A stretch of 64,000 nt of DNA, taken from NCBI GenBank assembly GCA_027924645.1, contig BSBN01001759.1, positions 1 to 64,000 of the forward strand, in the 5' to 3' direction. Shown here in pieces: positions 34,196 through 46,955 of the stretch. Under the pieces are notes generated by a model. That model was not told the DNA's origin. It searched no databases and was given only the letters and a program-made list of their open reading frames with translations. Both the position numbers and the translations under genes were made by a program. The first letter of the stretch is position 1. Each line of letters begins with the position of its first letter. This stretch comes from Cunninghamia lanceolata. Taxonomy: Eukaryota; Streptophyta; Pinopsida; Cupressales; Cupressaceae.

Positions 34196-37189
34196 ATTAT
34201 TATATAATTAATAATACATTATATAATACATTATATTTAATATTATTTAAGTTAACCCAAACACATATTAAATTACTATCTAAATTATCAAAGATTTTGT
34301 TTCATTTTTTGTATTACTTACTATGAAATGCATGGTAACCCTGCAACCAATAAATACATTTGAACTCATGCGCTTTAAGTTCAAACTCATCGTTGACCAC
34401 TCATCATGAGCGACCGGTCCCACAAGTTCAATCACCTAATCATTTTAAAAATTTATTTTTATACCTTACAAGTCTTTAAAATCTCTGTTAGGGTGAAAGA
34501 GTGACGTGGTTGTTCTTGAATGGTCAATCCAACCAAATATTAAAATGGAGAAATCTATTGAATATCATTTTCAATCCATTAAATCTCACCAAAAGTAACA
34601 TGTTTCTTGACTTTCAACATCTTCAACTCTCAATAGGTATGATAGTCAATAACTCATTTAAAATTGGAATCTACATATGCCATCCAAAGATCTCTTCCAA
34701 CACTTCACACTGTACAAGCTATTCCATCTCCTTGAATAACACTGTAATATTAGTAGGTAATCTTAACGCAATGAGTTATTGGGAGAACTGATGACAACAT
34801 GATTTATCTAAATCATGGAGAGTATGGTATTCAAGTGGAATTTACGTATAATTTATTTAAAATAAGCTAAATAAATAAATTTATCTATAATTTATTTTAT
34901 TATAATATATTTAAATTATGTTTTAAAATAAATAAATTTAAAATATCCTAAATCAAAATAATAATTTAAACATAATATAAATTTATTAACTATATTTTAA
35001 AGATTATTTGAAAACCATATAATACCCTTATTATTAAACCCTAAATCTAAGATGCTCAACTATGTTGTCCTTTCCCCTATCCTTAAAAAAATGGATGTGA
35101 CAATCCTTGTAGAATGATGTAAGGACTGTGTATCTGACAAGGTAGTTGACCCTCATTCTTTGACTTATGTATAAATGTGCTTCCCTCCATGCATGTAGAA
35201 TACTTAATGCCCTCCCTTTGCTCCTCAATTCAGAACCATCACTATTCTTGATAGGTGGGAATTTATAACTATAAATTGAAAGCTACTCAGTGTTAGTGAT
35301 GAGCCTTCCCAACATAACATAAAATCTTATAGGGAAGCTCCAAATTGACTTGCAAGGTTTAATGGAACAAAATACAAGTTAATCAATGCCAACATGACAA
35401 ATAAGCAGGCCAATCCAATACCTTACAATATCTTCTTTGGACAAGTCAATTTAAAATTCAGGCTTTCCAAATTTTAAAATTTAGGAATGGACGTTCATTG
35501 AACTTAATCAAGAGATTGTACGCAAAATATCATACAAGTTGATGACGATATAAAATGGTGACTGTGGACGATCATGAGTTCTGGTTCATGGGATTTATGA
35601 AATATTACAGAGCTCTCAATAGCTTGAGATACTCTCTTCCAATGCTAGATAATGACATTGTCCATAGGGATATTAGACAATCATCATTCATTTAAACACA
35701 TGGTAGTCAAACTTCCACAACTCTTCAACGTACCCATTACACAGCAAGGTGTGATTGCTAGCATATAAAATTGGTGTGCGATTGCTAGTATAAAACACAC
35801 AACATGACATTCATCTACAAATGTTTTTTTCTATTGCAAAGTTGTGTTTAGAATAGAGATTTGAACAAGCCAAACAAATTAATCACACAACCTAACATTC
35901 ATTTACAAATGTTTGTCTATTACAAATGTTATGTTTAGAATAAATAAATTTATCACACAACCTAACATTCATCAAAATGTTTGTCTATTACAAAATTGTG
36001 TTTAAATTAGAGATGTGAACAAACCAAATAAATTTATGCCCATATAAAGATTACATTTTAAAATGAAAAAATAAAAATCCTCAAATGTATCTTCATAAAA
36101 TATACAAATGATATCATCCCAATTTAGAAAAGAATTTTACAAACAAAACTGAAAAATACCAAGGTCACCTAAAACTTATTTCTACATTAATTTCACACAT
36201 TTACAAGAAATTTATTGTAATGTTTCCCGTCTTAATACTATATAATAATTTATAATTAAATAACTTCAAAAACTAAATTGAAATTTGACATTGGTGGGGT
36301 CGCACGAACACCAGCCCCCACAGAGCCCCCTTCCTTGTGCAATGAAGTGCTCTCCCTAGGCCATCGGCCTTCTTGATCACTGATCGACCTCACCCAGATA
36401 AGTATGCCTCATTATTTATGTTCCCCTTATCCCTCCTTACAACACACTTGTTGTCTCCCTCCTAAACATAAACAAAATCAATTTCATCTTCATTTCAGTG
36501 CTCCTTGCTCCACTCTATTAACCTAGCATCACTATGTAAACTAATGTTCTTCTCCCAATGCTGAAAAAAATGTTTTATGTTATTCTAATCACTTAGATGG
36601 GAATAAAGATGATTGGACACTAGAATGAGGGACTGGCAGATGTGAGGGGGGAGAATCACGGTCAAAGAAACATGATTAATTGTTTGTTTGTGGGAAATAG
36701 AAAGGAAGGATTTTGTTGAAATAGATCCATTCTGAATGAGGTTACTACATATGAATACATATAGGAAAGAGATAAACGTTGTGTATGCATAAGCATAAGC
36801 TCATCTACCCTATAATATGTTTGCATGAATTGTCAATTTGCCTTTTGCCTTGGGGAAAAAATGACCGAGTACTGATTTTTCTCTACAACAGCACAAGATC
36901 CACAGGAATAAATAGAAATGGAAGGAGTCAAAACAGTAATAGTAGGGCGTAGAGAATAGAACCCGCGAGGGAAAACACATCAAAGCAAATCTTTTTGTGG
37001 AGCTGAATACCCTAAAAAATGTCTACAATGGTTGTAACCGCTAAAACCTCTAGTAACACTATGATCTCTGGCCCCCTCCTCCTCGGCAGAGTGTTAGAAA
37101 GAGAACGATTGTTGCGGTTTCAACCAGAGGCGCAAACCACGAAATGGTCATGGTAGAGGAAGATTTATCATTGTCAAACTGATTTGGCC
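34196..37189. other. Non-coding, AT-rich
   Basis: No gene is recognised. Short imperfect tandem repeats of AACATTCAT..ACAAATGTTTG type occur at 35800-36005 (about three copies). Frames at 34501-34791 and 35034-35228 have no recognisable motif. Confidence 0.5.
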
Positions 37190-37520
37190 AATTTTTAGTG
37201 CTTGAAAATGATCTCTATCGTCTTGCATCCCCCTCAACAATTTCTAACCCTTGATTTTGGTACTTATCTCGTTCGTTTCAAATAGATACTTTTGTCATCA
37301 CTAAAATCAAAATGTCTACTTATGCCTCCCATAGGTGAATTGAATGAAGCATTAACACCAAATGAAAAATAGAAATAGAAGGGCAAAACGGTGACCAAAT
37401 ACCGTCGGCAAAATCGGACGACCAAAAACTTTTCAATCGTCTTGCAGATTCTAAGCAAATGTCAACCATTGATTTGCAAAATCAGCTCTCACTCTCACAA
37501 AGGGAACCCCTTCGACGTAA
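37190..37520. repeat. Dispersed repeat, fullest copy
   Basis: It contains two phrases of the form TATCGTCTTGCATCC / AATCGTCTTGCAGATT and ends CTCTCACTCTCACAAAGGGA. Relatives are at 12040-12185, 12520-12600 and 17560-17710. The class is unknown; the conserved right edge could be an element terminus. Confidence 0.45.
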
Positions 37521-37599
37521 ATATCACTTGGGATTGATTATCTTTGGCTAACTTTGGTTATCAATTATCTCTTTCAAACTTGGCCAAGGATTTAGGCTT

Positions 37600-38030
37600 G
37601 AATCAATAATACTATCCTCTTCATAGTAATAGCATTGTTTGCAAGTAAATCTGCTTCAACATTTATTTCCCTCTATGGTGAAATTTTCCAAATTATCCAA
37701 AAGAGACCATACTTGTAGCAATAAATTGTTAATCTTCCAATTAGGAGACTTTCTACTATTAATTGCTTTAATAACTATTATAGAATCCCCTTCAATTTCC
37801 ATATTTTTGCATTTAAAAAATTTGCAAATTTGAAAACCAAGGATAAGGGCTTGGATTTATGCTTCATTGTTAGCGCCATTAGATGCTACTCCAATAACTT
37901 TTCCATTTTCATTTTTGATAATACATCTAGCAAAATACCAAGGTTCCGTTTTGAGGCACCATAAAAATTTAGTTTGAACTAATTAGGTTTGAAGGGAATC
38001 CAAATGACATCTTTTTTGAGGTTAGAAAAC
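37600..38030 (-). pseudogene. LINE RNase H domain remnant
   Basis: The minus strand reads LNFYGASK, then CIIKNENGKVIGVASNGANN, EA.IQALILGFQICKFFK, NMEIEGDSIIVIKAINS and WKINNLLLQVWSLLDN. These match plant LINE-type RNase H: LNFDGASKGNPG, GxxxxNNxAEl.AL..GL and EGDSxxVI. The catalytic Asp of FDGAS is Tyr here. A stop replaces the Glu of the A-E-x-x-A motif, and a frameshift lies near 37920. It is dead. Confidence 0.75.
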
Positions 38031-38039
38031 TTAACTCTA

Positions 38040-38480
38040 CTATCCCCATTAATGGGAGCTTAATAGTTATTTTATTATTATTACTTTGTGTGCTTAGAAT
38101 AACTCTTAACTAAGTAAAATAACTCTTGAATAAATAAAGTAAAATAAAACAACTCTTCACAAATAAAACAACTCCCAAGTAAATATAAATGGCTCTTTCC
38201 ATAAAAATAAAGTAAACAATGTAAGTAAAATAAAATAAAACTAGTATAGATACATCTATGTAAAAATGAGTTATTTCTCTCTTTAGAACTATTTAAGAAT
38301 TATTTTATTTTATTTACATAACATCTATTTTTACTTATTTAATAGTTATTTTATAATTATTTTATTTATTGAAGAGTTATTTTATAATTATTTTATTTAC
38401 TTAAGAGTTATTTTATGTTACTTAGAACTATTTAAGAAATATTTAATTTTTATTTAGTTAAGAGTTATTTTGTCTACTTA
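38040..38480. repeat. AT-rich fold-back repeat
   Basis: AACTCTTAACTAAGTAAAAT-type phrases (38096-38240) face their complements (ACTTAAGAGTTATTTTATTT type) at 38290-38480. It is strongly self-complementary, and similar phrases occur at 12740-12930. It could be a decayed MITE. Confidence 0.5.
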
Positions 38481-39002
38481 AGAATCATTTTATAGTTTTT
38501 GTTTTTGTTTTATTAATATGCCTCCTAGTATAATTATTTTGATATACTATTATTATATTGATTATAATATAATATAAATATAGTAGTGTAGATGTTGTAC
38601 AAATAAAATAAAATGAATATGAAACATGCTTCCTCACTTTGTATTTAATACATGTCTATTTTAAATATTGGATATTTATTTTTGTTAATGTCTGACTAGG
38701 CATGATCAATAAATGATACATGTATATTTTGAAGATTTGATAACTCTCGTCTTGGATCTTCAATATTGTTTTAGTGTTTCTATCGTGCAAGTATGAGATT
38801 TGTCATTTGGTGGATTTTAAATTTGACAATGGTAGTTTATTTTCAAAGTAAGTTGCACTAAATTGCATGGCCTATTCATGTGGCTTCATGACTTGGCCTC
38901 TTCACTTTAGACACTATTCATGAAGATCTCTTGCTAGGACATGTCTAATCTTCATTGGACTTTCCTTAGCACCTTTTGCAACAATGGCAATCTTGGGTAT
39001 TC

Positions 39003-39138
39003 TTAAACATCATCCACTTCAACAGTCAAATGTCAATTTTGGCCAATAAAAATAGGACAAATAATTACCACTTTTTTGATATGGATGAGGTGTAATATCA
39101 CTATTGATTGTTTGACCATTGAAGTGGATGATATTTAA
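39003..39138. mobile_element. ~128-bp MITE, copy 1
   Basis: Terminal inverted repeats A(C/T)ATCATCCACTTCAA / TTGAAGTGGATGATAT are flanked by TTAA on both sides. The interior shares GGCCAATAAAAATAGGACAA with the other copies. Confidence 0.75.
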
Positions 39139-39662
39139 GTGGAGTGGGCAACCTTTGGTAGCACTTATGGATTAAATTTTGTTGGTGTCATGGCTTATGT
39201 TGCTAGGCTAGTTTCTCCAATGATAGTGATGCCTTTATAGGCTTGAATCTTGCTTAGCTTGCTATTTTTGTCGTAAAGAAATGCCTTTGCCAACCTCAGT
39301 CCTTGCTGGTGAGATATTCAGCTTGACATGTTCTTCAACCATCGACTATGTAATTAAAACTTCAACGATGTTCCCAACACAAAAACCCATTTTACTTTTG
39401 CTAGCGATGTGCCACGGTGGTAGCAAGGTCCACCAAACTTTTTCATCGTCTTCTTTGTTCGAACAGGAAACACTGTTTTGTTTACCAATCTTGTGGCAGC
39501 TGACGTTAACCCCCCCAATTGTTAACATTTTAACACTTGTAGGAACAATTAGATTACTTCCTTGTGGTCTTACACATTACTTGAGGATATATGAACCACC
39601 TATTCTTGATTCTTGTAGTGATAAAAATAGGAATTAATTTAGATACATGGAAACCACTCTAG
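39139..39662. other. Interval between inverted MITE copies
   Basis: Holds a 118-codon plus frame (39281-39637) and a 60-codon minus frame. Neither shows a motif I recognise. Confidence 0.4.
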
Positions 39663-39796
39663 TTAAATATCACCCATTTTAATGGTCAAACAATTAATAG
39701 TAATTTTACACGTCATTCACAACAAATAATGGTAAATATTTGTCTATTTTTATTGGCCAAAATTGACTTTTAACTGTTGAAGTGGATGATATTTAA
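39663..39796. mobile_element. ~126-bp MITE, copy 2 (inverted)
   Basis: The same family in opposite orientation (ATATCACCCATTTTAATGG ... GTTGAAGTGGATGATAT), again with TTAA on both flanks. Confidence 0.72.
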
Positions 39797-39926
39797 GAAT
39801 AACCCATAAACATAAATGGTTGATTTATGAACAAGTTACATTTCTTCCCACATATGGCATCGTATCATCTCTGCACATATTACTACTTGCCAAAAGTTGT
39901 AATGATTTATTTTACCACGCAACAGT

Positions 39927-41310
39927 CAGGGCTTAAATTTGACAGTCAACCCTGCCCATAAAGAATTTTTTTTTTTTACGTTTTAGTCATACAGAAACTT
40001 GAATGGTCAAAAGAAAAACCTGAGTTCTCAAAACTTGCTTTCCTTGGGTAGATAATTACTTGAATTCAGAATAAAATCACCTAATTTTACTTGGTTTGCA
40101 TCATTTATTAGAACGACAATAGAAATGTGCAGAACATAACGGAGAAATGGGTATCAAAGGCCATGTATGATAAGAGGTAACTCTGCATTGATTGGCCGCA
40201 CTACTATTTACCGAGCACCAATCTCAAAGCCTTCTTATGTTGGAAAATGAACCTTTTCTGTTATGGGATATCAACGTCAAAGGAAAATAGAAGCTATTGT
40301 AGAAATAATATTGAAAAGGATTTTAAATAAATTACATTAAAAAACAGATGCATAAAAATAAAAATAAATTACACAATGATAAAAATTATATTTTTATGGT
40401 TATGTAAAAAAAACTTACTGTAAGTGCTGAGAGATAATTGATTTCTAAAATTTTCTCTACGTTTTTCTTTTATTCCCTTGTCTGCAGCAGTTTTGAATAA
40501 TGAAGATTTGAGATCTCTGACATTTTTCTTCTTATTGGCTTGTCTGCAGCAGCTCTGGATAATGAAGATTTGAGATCTCTGACGTTTTTCTTTTTATTGG
40601 CTTGTTTGCAGCAGCTCTAGATAATGAAGATTTGAGCCTAAAATAAATAAGAGCATGGCTTAAATTTCACAGTTGTATATCTGTATTTAGGCATTTAAGC
40701 TGTAAAATAAATTTGAAAATTTGAAAAGACTGTATCATATGAAATGAGAAATTTTGGACAAACTGTCAAAATTTTTATAAGATTATGATGATATATATAT
40801 TTATTTTTTATATAATTTACTTATACTAAACTATGTCAATAGTATTTGAAAGGCACCATTGAATAGCTAACTGTCATAAAAAAATTGCTTGACAGTCAAG
40901 GTTGACTGTCAAATTTAAGCGTTGAATAAGAGTAAAAGAAAAATATGAAATACTCAGCGTACTAGTAAAAAATCAATGCACAATTGTTTATATAAAAATT
41001 TCTATAAACAAAAACTCAAAAAGCATATAGAATATCTTTGAAAAATCTAAAGATTTGAAAGAAAAATAACATAATACAAGTTTCTATTAAAGAATAAAGA
41101 AATTTCTATTAAAACTTTAAAAATAAAAGGAAAAAACATGTTTATATATATATATATATATATATACCGTCAAATTTTAATCTTAATTGTTTTTTTTACA
41201 CTTTCTAAAATAAATTGCATGTATTAATCTACAGGCAAATATTTATTTTCACCGTATTTTAAGGTTAAAATCTTTAAATACGGGTATACGGCCATCAAAT
41301 TTAAGCCCTG
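39927..41310. mobile_element. Non-autonomous hAT-like element, 1,384 bp
   Basis: It starts CAGGGCTTAAATTTGACAG and ends with the inverse of CAGGGCTTAAATTTGATGG. It is flanked by 8-bp GCAACAGT (39919-39926) and GCAACAAT (41311-41318), one mismatch. CAGGG ends plus an 8-bp duplication are the hAT signature. No transposase is encoded. An internal copy of the terminus (GACTGTCAAATTTAAGC) lies at 40898-40920 beside its own inverse. Confidence 0.8.
40463..40640. repeat. 62-bp tandem repeat, three copies, inside hAT-like element
   Basis: TCTGCAGCAG...AATGAAGATTTGAG recurs at 40481, 40543 and 40605 with a few mismatches. Confidence 0.85.
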
Positions 41311-41734
41311 GCAACAATCTTCTCTTTGAATAAAACCTATCTCTGGTGTTTGTTTTACTCTGACACCGTATTTTTTGTACCATCTCTTGACTTTCTTACT
41401 TATTACCTAGACATTTGTATATATGCTGATGAAGTCATGGGACTAGGGGAGCAGAGTCACATCATGTTTCAGTTCCAGGTGGACAAAGACTGAAGTAGGT
41501 TTTGTAGAGCTGTCAAAGGCATGCTCAAAGTAATTGGGAGTGCTCACTATGTATTCTCTTAGTGAGATAGAGGTTGTAAATGAGACGATGAGATAAGGAG
41601 AGAGCTCAAGGCTAGTTGAGCATGAGCATGACATGCATGCCACAATCCAGCAAGAGTGCCTGTGAGTCCAAATTCTACACATGAATCCTTTGTTTCAGGC
41701 TTACAATTCTAAGCAAAACAAAAGAGCCGGGACA
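41311..41734. other. Non-coding or unrecognised
   Basis: A 79-codon minus frame (41443-41682) has no identifiable motif. This sequence was contiguous with 44384 onward before the TR-GAG insertion. Confidence 0.45.
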
Positions 41735-44383
41735 TGTGGATTTTTGCAGATCTACAGAGATTTTTAATCAAGCACATATAAATAGAGATTGAATTAACTG
41801 AGTTCATTTGTTCATTCATCAAATGCACATTTACAAATATAGCCTCCATAGGAGAGGAATGCAAGGAGGAAAATCAGGCGGAGAAAAGAAAGTAAACTGT
41901 TGTTTGCTTTACTTAGCATGTTGCATGATTTTCACCGACCATTAATCATGGAGACAGTTGTGCTTAGTTAGCTTATGAAATCTCACGAAAAAAAACTAAT
42001 GCTAACACCCCCCCTTAAGTCTAACAAAGGAAACAAAAGCCTAAGCAAAGGAAAGAGGAAAGAGGAAAAACCCTGTGGGAACAAAACCCCCCCTTAAAGC
42101 TGACTAAGAAGACAAAAGCCAATATAGCCAACAAAGATGGGTCCTGGCATCAAGGCCATTTTAGGTACCCATGTACATATAAAATTCCCCCCACAAAAAT
42201 ATAGAGAATATAAGAAAAGAAGATATGAATCCCCCCATAATGAAAGAGCTCCCGTGCCAATGATGAACGCCTAAAGACAGAATATGATCCATTGCCTACA
42301 AACTACATTTCTCCCCTTAGGAAGAAAAGGATCCACTGGTGATTGGAGAAGCCAATCCAAAAAGATGGGTGATACTGGAATCCAAATCCAGATGATGTGT
42401 GCCTTTGAAAATTGCTCACATGTCCGAAAGCGATGATGACGATCCAAGATCCTGTGAAGACTGATATAGAGCAAGCTGTAAAGGTGATGAAGATGGTGGG
42501 CCAACAGCGTTGATGTGGCTGTCAACAAAGAGGAGAGATAACTCCTCAAATGTGTCCTCCAAATCTGAAATGTGAGTCTCCATAAACAAGTTTGAAACTC
42601 CTGTCAAGAGATCATCCCAGAAAGTTAAATAAGGAAGACTATGGATGCCCTGCTGCAAGAAGCCATTGGAAGCTTTCGAAGAAGCAACACAGAGCTCAGA
42701 AGTAGCAACAAATGCAAGGACAAAAGAGTGGTCCTCAAAGAGAAGACATATGTCCTCAATAGTGTCATCTAGATCCAAAATGAGGGATTCTACAAACAAA
42801 AAAGAAATGTCTGGTAGAAATTGATCCCAATAGTCTGGATCCAAAAGACATAAATGATCCTGCTGCAATGAATTACTGGAGGCTCTCGAAGAAGCATCTC
42901 TGGAATCTAAATTTGCAACAGGTGGTGTTGATGGGGAATCATTGAACTAATCATCCATACAAGATGTGTCCACATTAGATGAGGCAGCATAAGTCTCAAT
43001 ATCATCAATAGCCTGGTTTTCCAAGAAAACATCACTTTCAGATGGAGATTCAATGTCTCCATACAACTGTTGGATGATGATCCAAGCAATAAAAGGGCAC
43101 TCAGTGTGCTCTATGTGATGTAGAGTATCCTCAGAAATAGTAAGACATATTAGTCCATAGACCATGTCATTATTATTAAACCATGCATTCTTTTCATCAT
43201 AGTTACTTGGCTCAGGAACGAGTCCAAGGAGATAGGGTAGTAGATCCTGTTCAAGGCAGTGATTCTTTATCCCTTGTTTCCAAGACAAAAAATTCTCTGA
43301 ATCTAGCCTAACAATAGAATGATGAAAATGATATTTAAAAGACATGATTTTAAATGTTATATGCCTATTTTGTTTATATCCCTATTTTGTTTAGAACTTA
43401 GTTCATATAGACAATTAAAAAATTGTCAATGCTAAGTAAAACAAAATTTTACATTGACCACTTAGGTCATGCCCTCTTGATTTAGGGCAAATCAGGATAG
43501 AAGTAATAACAAAAATAAGCATAGGGGCAGGGGAGACTCATTTGATCGGCCCTCTCCTGAGCAAAAAAGGAAGGAGCAGATGCAAACATACAGTGCCAAG
43601 AAAAAACAATTTGTGGTCTTCTCCACCGAACAGAATGATACCCCAAGATGCTGCTAGGGATGATGGTCGAATCTCAGCTGCTGTTGTAGAGTCTTCAAAT
43701 GATCACAAAATGATATAACAGTTCCTGTAATTATGATCGCTGGCCTTCTAAACTGTGTGATGCCACTTAGGAGTGAATCGGCCTGTCCAAGAGTCCTTCC
43801 ACCCTCAACGCAGCGTTCAAAGAGGGCGATTAACATCAAACACCTAGTAGACTAACTTAGGATGAAGTCGCTGCCTCTAACAGTCCACGCCATTCAAGCA
43901 TGCACTTCTCTCAAACAGAGGCGGCCTTTCAAATTTCCCTTTGTCTTCACTGATTCGCCTCCATTTGCTGCAAACTACACCTTCCGGAGCCACGAAACAA
44001 ATGGAGTGTACGAAGAAAAAAGACACAGATAGCGCAAATAGAAACACAGATGATTTCAATGCAAAAACAAACTTACAGACTTGATTTCATCTCCTCCTGC
44101 TCTGATACCATGTGGATTTTTGCAGATCTACAGAGATTTTCAATCAAGCACAGATAAACAGAGATTGCATTAACTGAGTTCATTTATTCATTCATCAAAT
44201 GCACATTTACAAATACATCCTCCGTAGGAGAGGAATGTAAGGAGGAAAATCAGGCGGAGAAAAGAAAGCAAACTGTTGTTTGCTTTACTTAGCATGTTGC
44301 ATGATTTTCACCGACCATTAATCATGGAGACAGTTGTGCTTAGTTAGCTTATGAAATCTCGCGGAGAAAAACTAACGCTAACA
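41735..44383 (-). mobile_element. Complete TR-GAG element, 2,649 bp
   Basis: Two 273-bp LTRs (41735-42007 and 44111-44383, TGTGG...TAACA) lie in direct orientation, with 5-bp target duplication GGACA at 41730-41734 and 44384-44388. On the minus strand the PBS GGTATCAGAGC follows the 5' LTR at 44099-44110. A PPT (CTTAAGGGGGGG, 42008-42019) precedes the 3' LTR. The interior encodes only a gag-like ORF. The LTRs differ at about 14 positions with no gaps (~5%). This fits the terminal-repeat-with-GAG class of non-autonomous plant retrotransposons. Confidence 0.92.
42416..43345 (-). CDS. Gag-like ORF of TR-GAG element, one in-frame stop
   Basis: A 310-codon frame starts MSFKYHFHHSIVRLDSENFL at 43345 and is interrupted once by TAG at 42947-42949; both halves share the frame. 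Residues 1-110 match the Copia gag N-terminal fold (VRLDSENFLSWKQGI; CLTISEDTLHHIEH; AWIIIQQLYGD). The second half has two ~65-residue imperfect repeats (YWDQFLPDISFLFVESLILD then FWDDLLTGVSNLFMETHISD). There is no zinc knuckle. In related systems such proteins would assemble with an autonomous partner's enzymes. The stop is probably a late mutation; read-through cannot be excluded. Confidence 0.75.
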
Positions 44384-45713
44384 GGACAGTCGTGATTCAG
44401 GCCTGTGCAATTTATTGTTCAGATGTATTTACATTGTTGTTTAGTTTTGGCTCATTTTCAGAGTTATGGGTTATATGATGAGAGTCAAGGGTATTGCTAT
44501 TTTGCAGCTTCTCTTGCATGGTATTCTGTGAATGGATTGTCTGTTTGTCTGTAGTTTGTTTCTTGGCAGTCTTTGACTATCTTTTCCTTTGTAATTCACA
44601 TTTTAAAAAAAAAAGAAAATATTAAAAATAAATAAATATTTGTGCATTGATTTATATGAACGCTGAAATAAAAGTCATTCAGAATAAGAAATAAAAAATA
44701 TTATCCAATTGAATTGATAATAATCTATTTTTAAAAATATTTTTAATTAAAAAATTTACATCCTAACTCTACATAAGATAATTTAAATCTTTTTTATTTA
44801 AATGAATTACTCACTCTGCAAAACCTATTCCTTCTTCTGCAAATTTTTGATTTAAATTTTTGCACCGAAAAGGAGGGAAAATTATACTAAAAAAAACAGG
44901 AATTGAAGTGCATAAATCAATACCGTTTGGGTGGTGGGTTGCTCCATTTATAACATTTAAAACAGGATCTGCGCCAGTTTGCCAATTGCCGCAATCTCCA
45001 ATACCTAGGTCCCCAGCTAAGATAAAAGAACAGCAAAAACGAAAAGGAGATACCTATTCAATGACGTTGAAACGTGAAAGGAGAAAAGAGTAATAAATAT
45101 GTGAATTTAACGCGGAGGTAGTCATGGAATGTACCGACACGGATCAGGTGGCAGCGTGACCGCCAGACAAGAATGTTGGTTAAAAACACACCGGTCATCA
45201 TAATAAAAATGGAGAATTTTAATTTTTAGTCATAGGCGTTCTCTTAGTAAGCAGCATTACCTGAAATATAAAAGATGGTCTAAATTAAAAGAACTATCAT
45301 AGAATAAATTTGGGATTCTGGACCATTAATTGTTGAAAGAATTAATAAATAGTAAAAGACAAAACAAATAATAAATAAAAAAAAATAAAAAAAAATTAAT
45401 ACTCCAAGTCCACTTGGGTTTCCACGACCAACGGACTATATGGGTACCTAACTCCATCATTGCACACTGCAACTTGTTACGAGCAATTTTACATTACAAA
45501 TCTATTGAAAGATTTGCATAGATTTAAATCTTTCTTTTGGTGCCCTAACCCTAGTCACATTTCCCACGTTCTTTGCTACCTCATTTACAATAATATGTGC
45601 AAGGATAGTCAAAAGTCTTACTTTAGCAGCAGCCACCCATTGATTCATTGGAGAGTCATCAATGTAAATCGTCAAAACTAGAAGAGTGAATTGGATTCAA
45701 ATTAGGGCTATTC
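44384..45713. other. Non-coding
   Basis: No gene is recognised. An A-rich run at 44603-44640 could be a retroposed tail. The 77-codon frame at 44860-45093 is not recognisable. Confidence 0.5.
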
Positions 45714-45848
45714 TTAAATATCATCCACTTCAACACTCAAAGGTCAATTTTGGCCAATAAAAACAGGACAAATATTTACCACTTTTTATTGTGAATGAAG
45801 TGTAAAATTGCTATTGGTTGTTTGACCATTAAAGTGGATGATATTTAA
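45714..45848. mobile_element. ~127-bp MITE, copy 3
   Basis: The same TIRs (ATATCATCCACTTCAA ... AAAGTGGATGATAT) and TTAA flanks as copies 1 and 2, in copy-1 orientation. Confidence 0.75.
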
Positions 45849-46805
45849 GTACAGCGTTCAAATTAGTACTTTGTCACCAATATGAACGTGGATAGTTATA
45901 GCCAGCCGTTGAATATCAAATTTATTGAGTAATCAGTAGTGTGAATGGGCCATATAATCAACCATTTAAAATCCATCTTTATTTATAGTCAAATCACAAC
46001 TTACAGCAATGAAAATCCTGCTACAATTACACAGAAGTTTCCAAGAAACTGAGGGAATTGACAACGACGGTGAGAGGATCTTGAGAGCAAGGAAATCTTG
46101 GTGAGAAGCCAGCGCCACATACAACTCAATACTAAAATTCACAATTTGACGTCTAGGAGCCACTTTTACTTTTTTCTACCAGTTGCAAAGGCAATCGTCC
46201 CGGTCACGTTGGGAGTCGCGGAGCTAACTTCGCCATACTGCTTTTGTTAATTTTTCCTTTGACTGATTGATGAGACTGTCACATACTTAAATAGACGAGA
46301 CTGCTTTCACATAAAGTTTGCCAACTCGCAAGGCATCTACAACCACAACACAATGAAGTGACTACCTATTAGGCAATGAAATTTAATGGAGATAAAAATC
46401 TAAACAGACCCCTTACCATATGCATTGGAAATATTCAAGATGCTTCAATATCTGATTTACACAGTGACATAAGATATAAATGAAATTAATGCCCTCTTCA
46501 AGTTGGCAATTTTTGAAAATCAGGCCCAATAAAATAGACCATGCCACCATCTGCTATTTATTGTCCTCTGCCACCTCTCAAGATTCTACAGTGCAGCAAA
46601 TTTACTTATAAAAGCAGCATTTGTGTTCATAAATTTACAAAGGCTTCTCTTTCATTGTTGTGATTGATTTCTTGACCACGGAAGTGTAGTTTGAGGACAT
46701 TTATATTTACTTTGTTGTGGACACATTTTGTTATAATTATTTATATTAAGTGCAATTCCCCTATAGAATTCCTACTTTTGTTAATTCCATTCATTCTAAT
46801 TATCA
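45849..46805. other. Non-coding
   Basis: No gene recognised. TTATAAAAGCAGC near 46605 resembles a TATA box, but nothing transcribed from it is identified. Confidence 0.4.
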
Positions 46806-46955
46806 GCGTTTTTTATTATAAAAATATAGTTAGAGTTAGATATTTTTGTGACATTATTATTATTTATTATTTCTTAATATATTTTGTTTCATTTTGTTGT
46901 AACGTTTAATATGAATCCCACATAATTGTTTTACTTCTTCATTATTGAGTCTTAA
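46806..46955. repeat. Left arm of ~150-bp inverted repeat around the Helitron
   Basis: TTAGAGTTAGATATTTTTGT ... TTACTTCTTCATTATTGAGTC is the near-perfect reverse complement of 54363-54518. Homology ends sharply at GAGTCTTA on the inner side and fades near 46806 on the outer side. Confidence 0.85.

Noticed and set aside
46595..46625. TATA-box-like TTATAAAAG as a promoter
   Set aside because: No identifiable transcript or gene follows; AT-rich DNA yields such matches by chance.
46691..46909. Hydrophobic 72-codon frame resembling a membrane protein
   Set aside because: AT-rich sequence overlapping the inverted-repeat arm; hydrophobicity follows from base composition.
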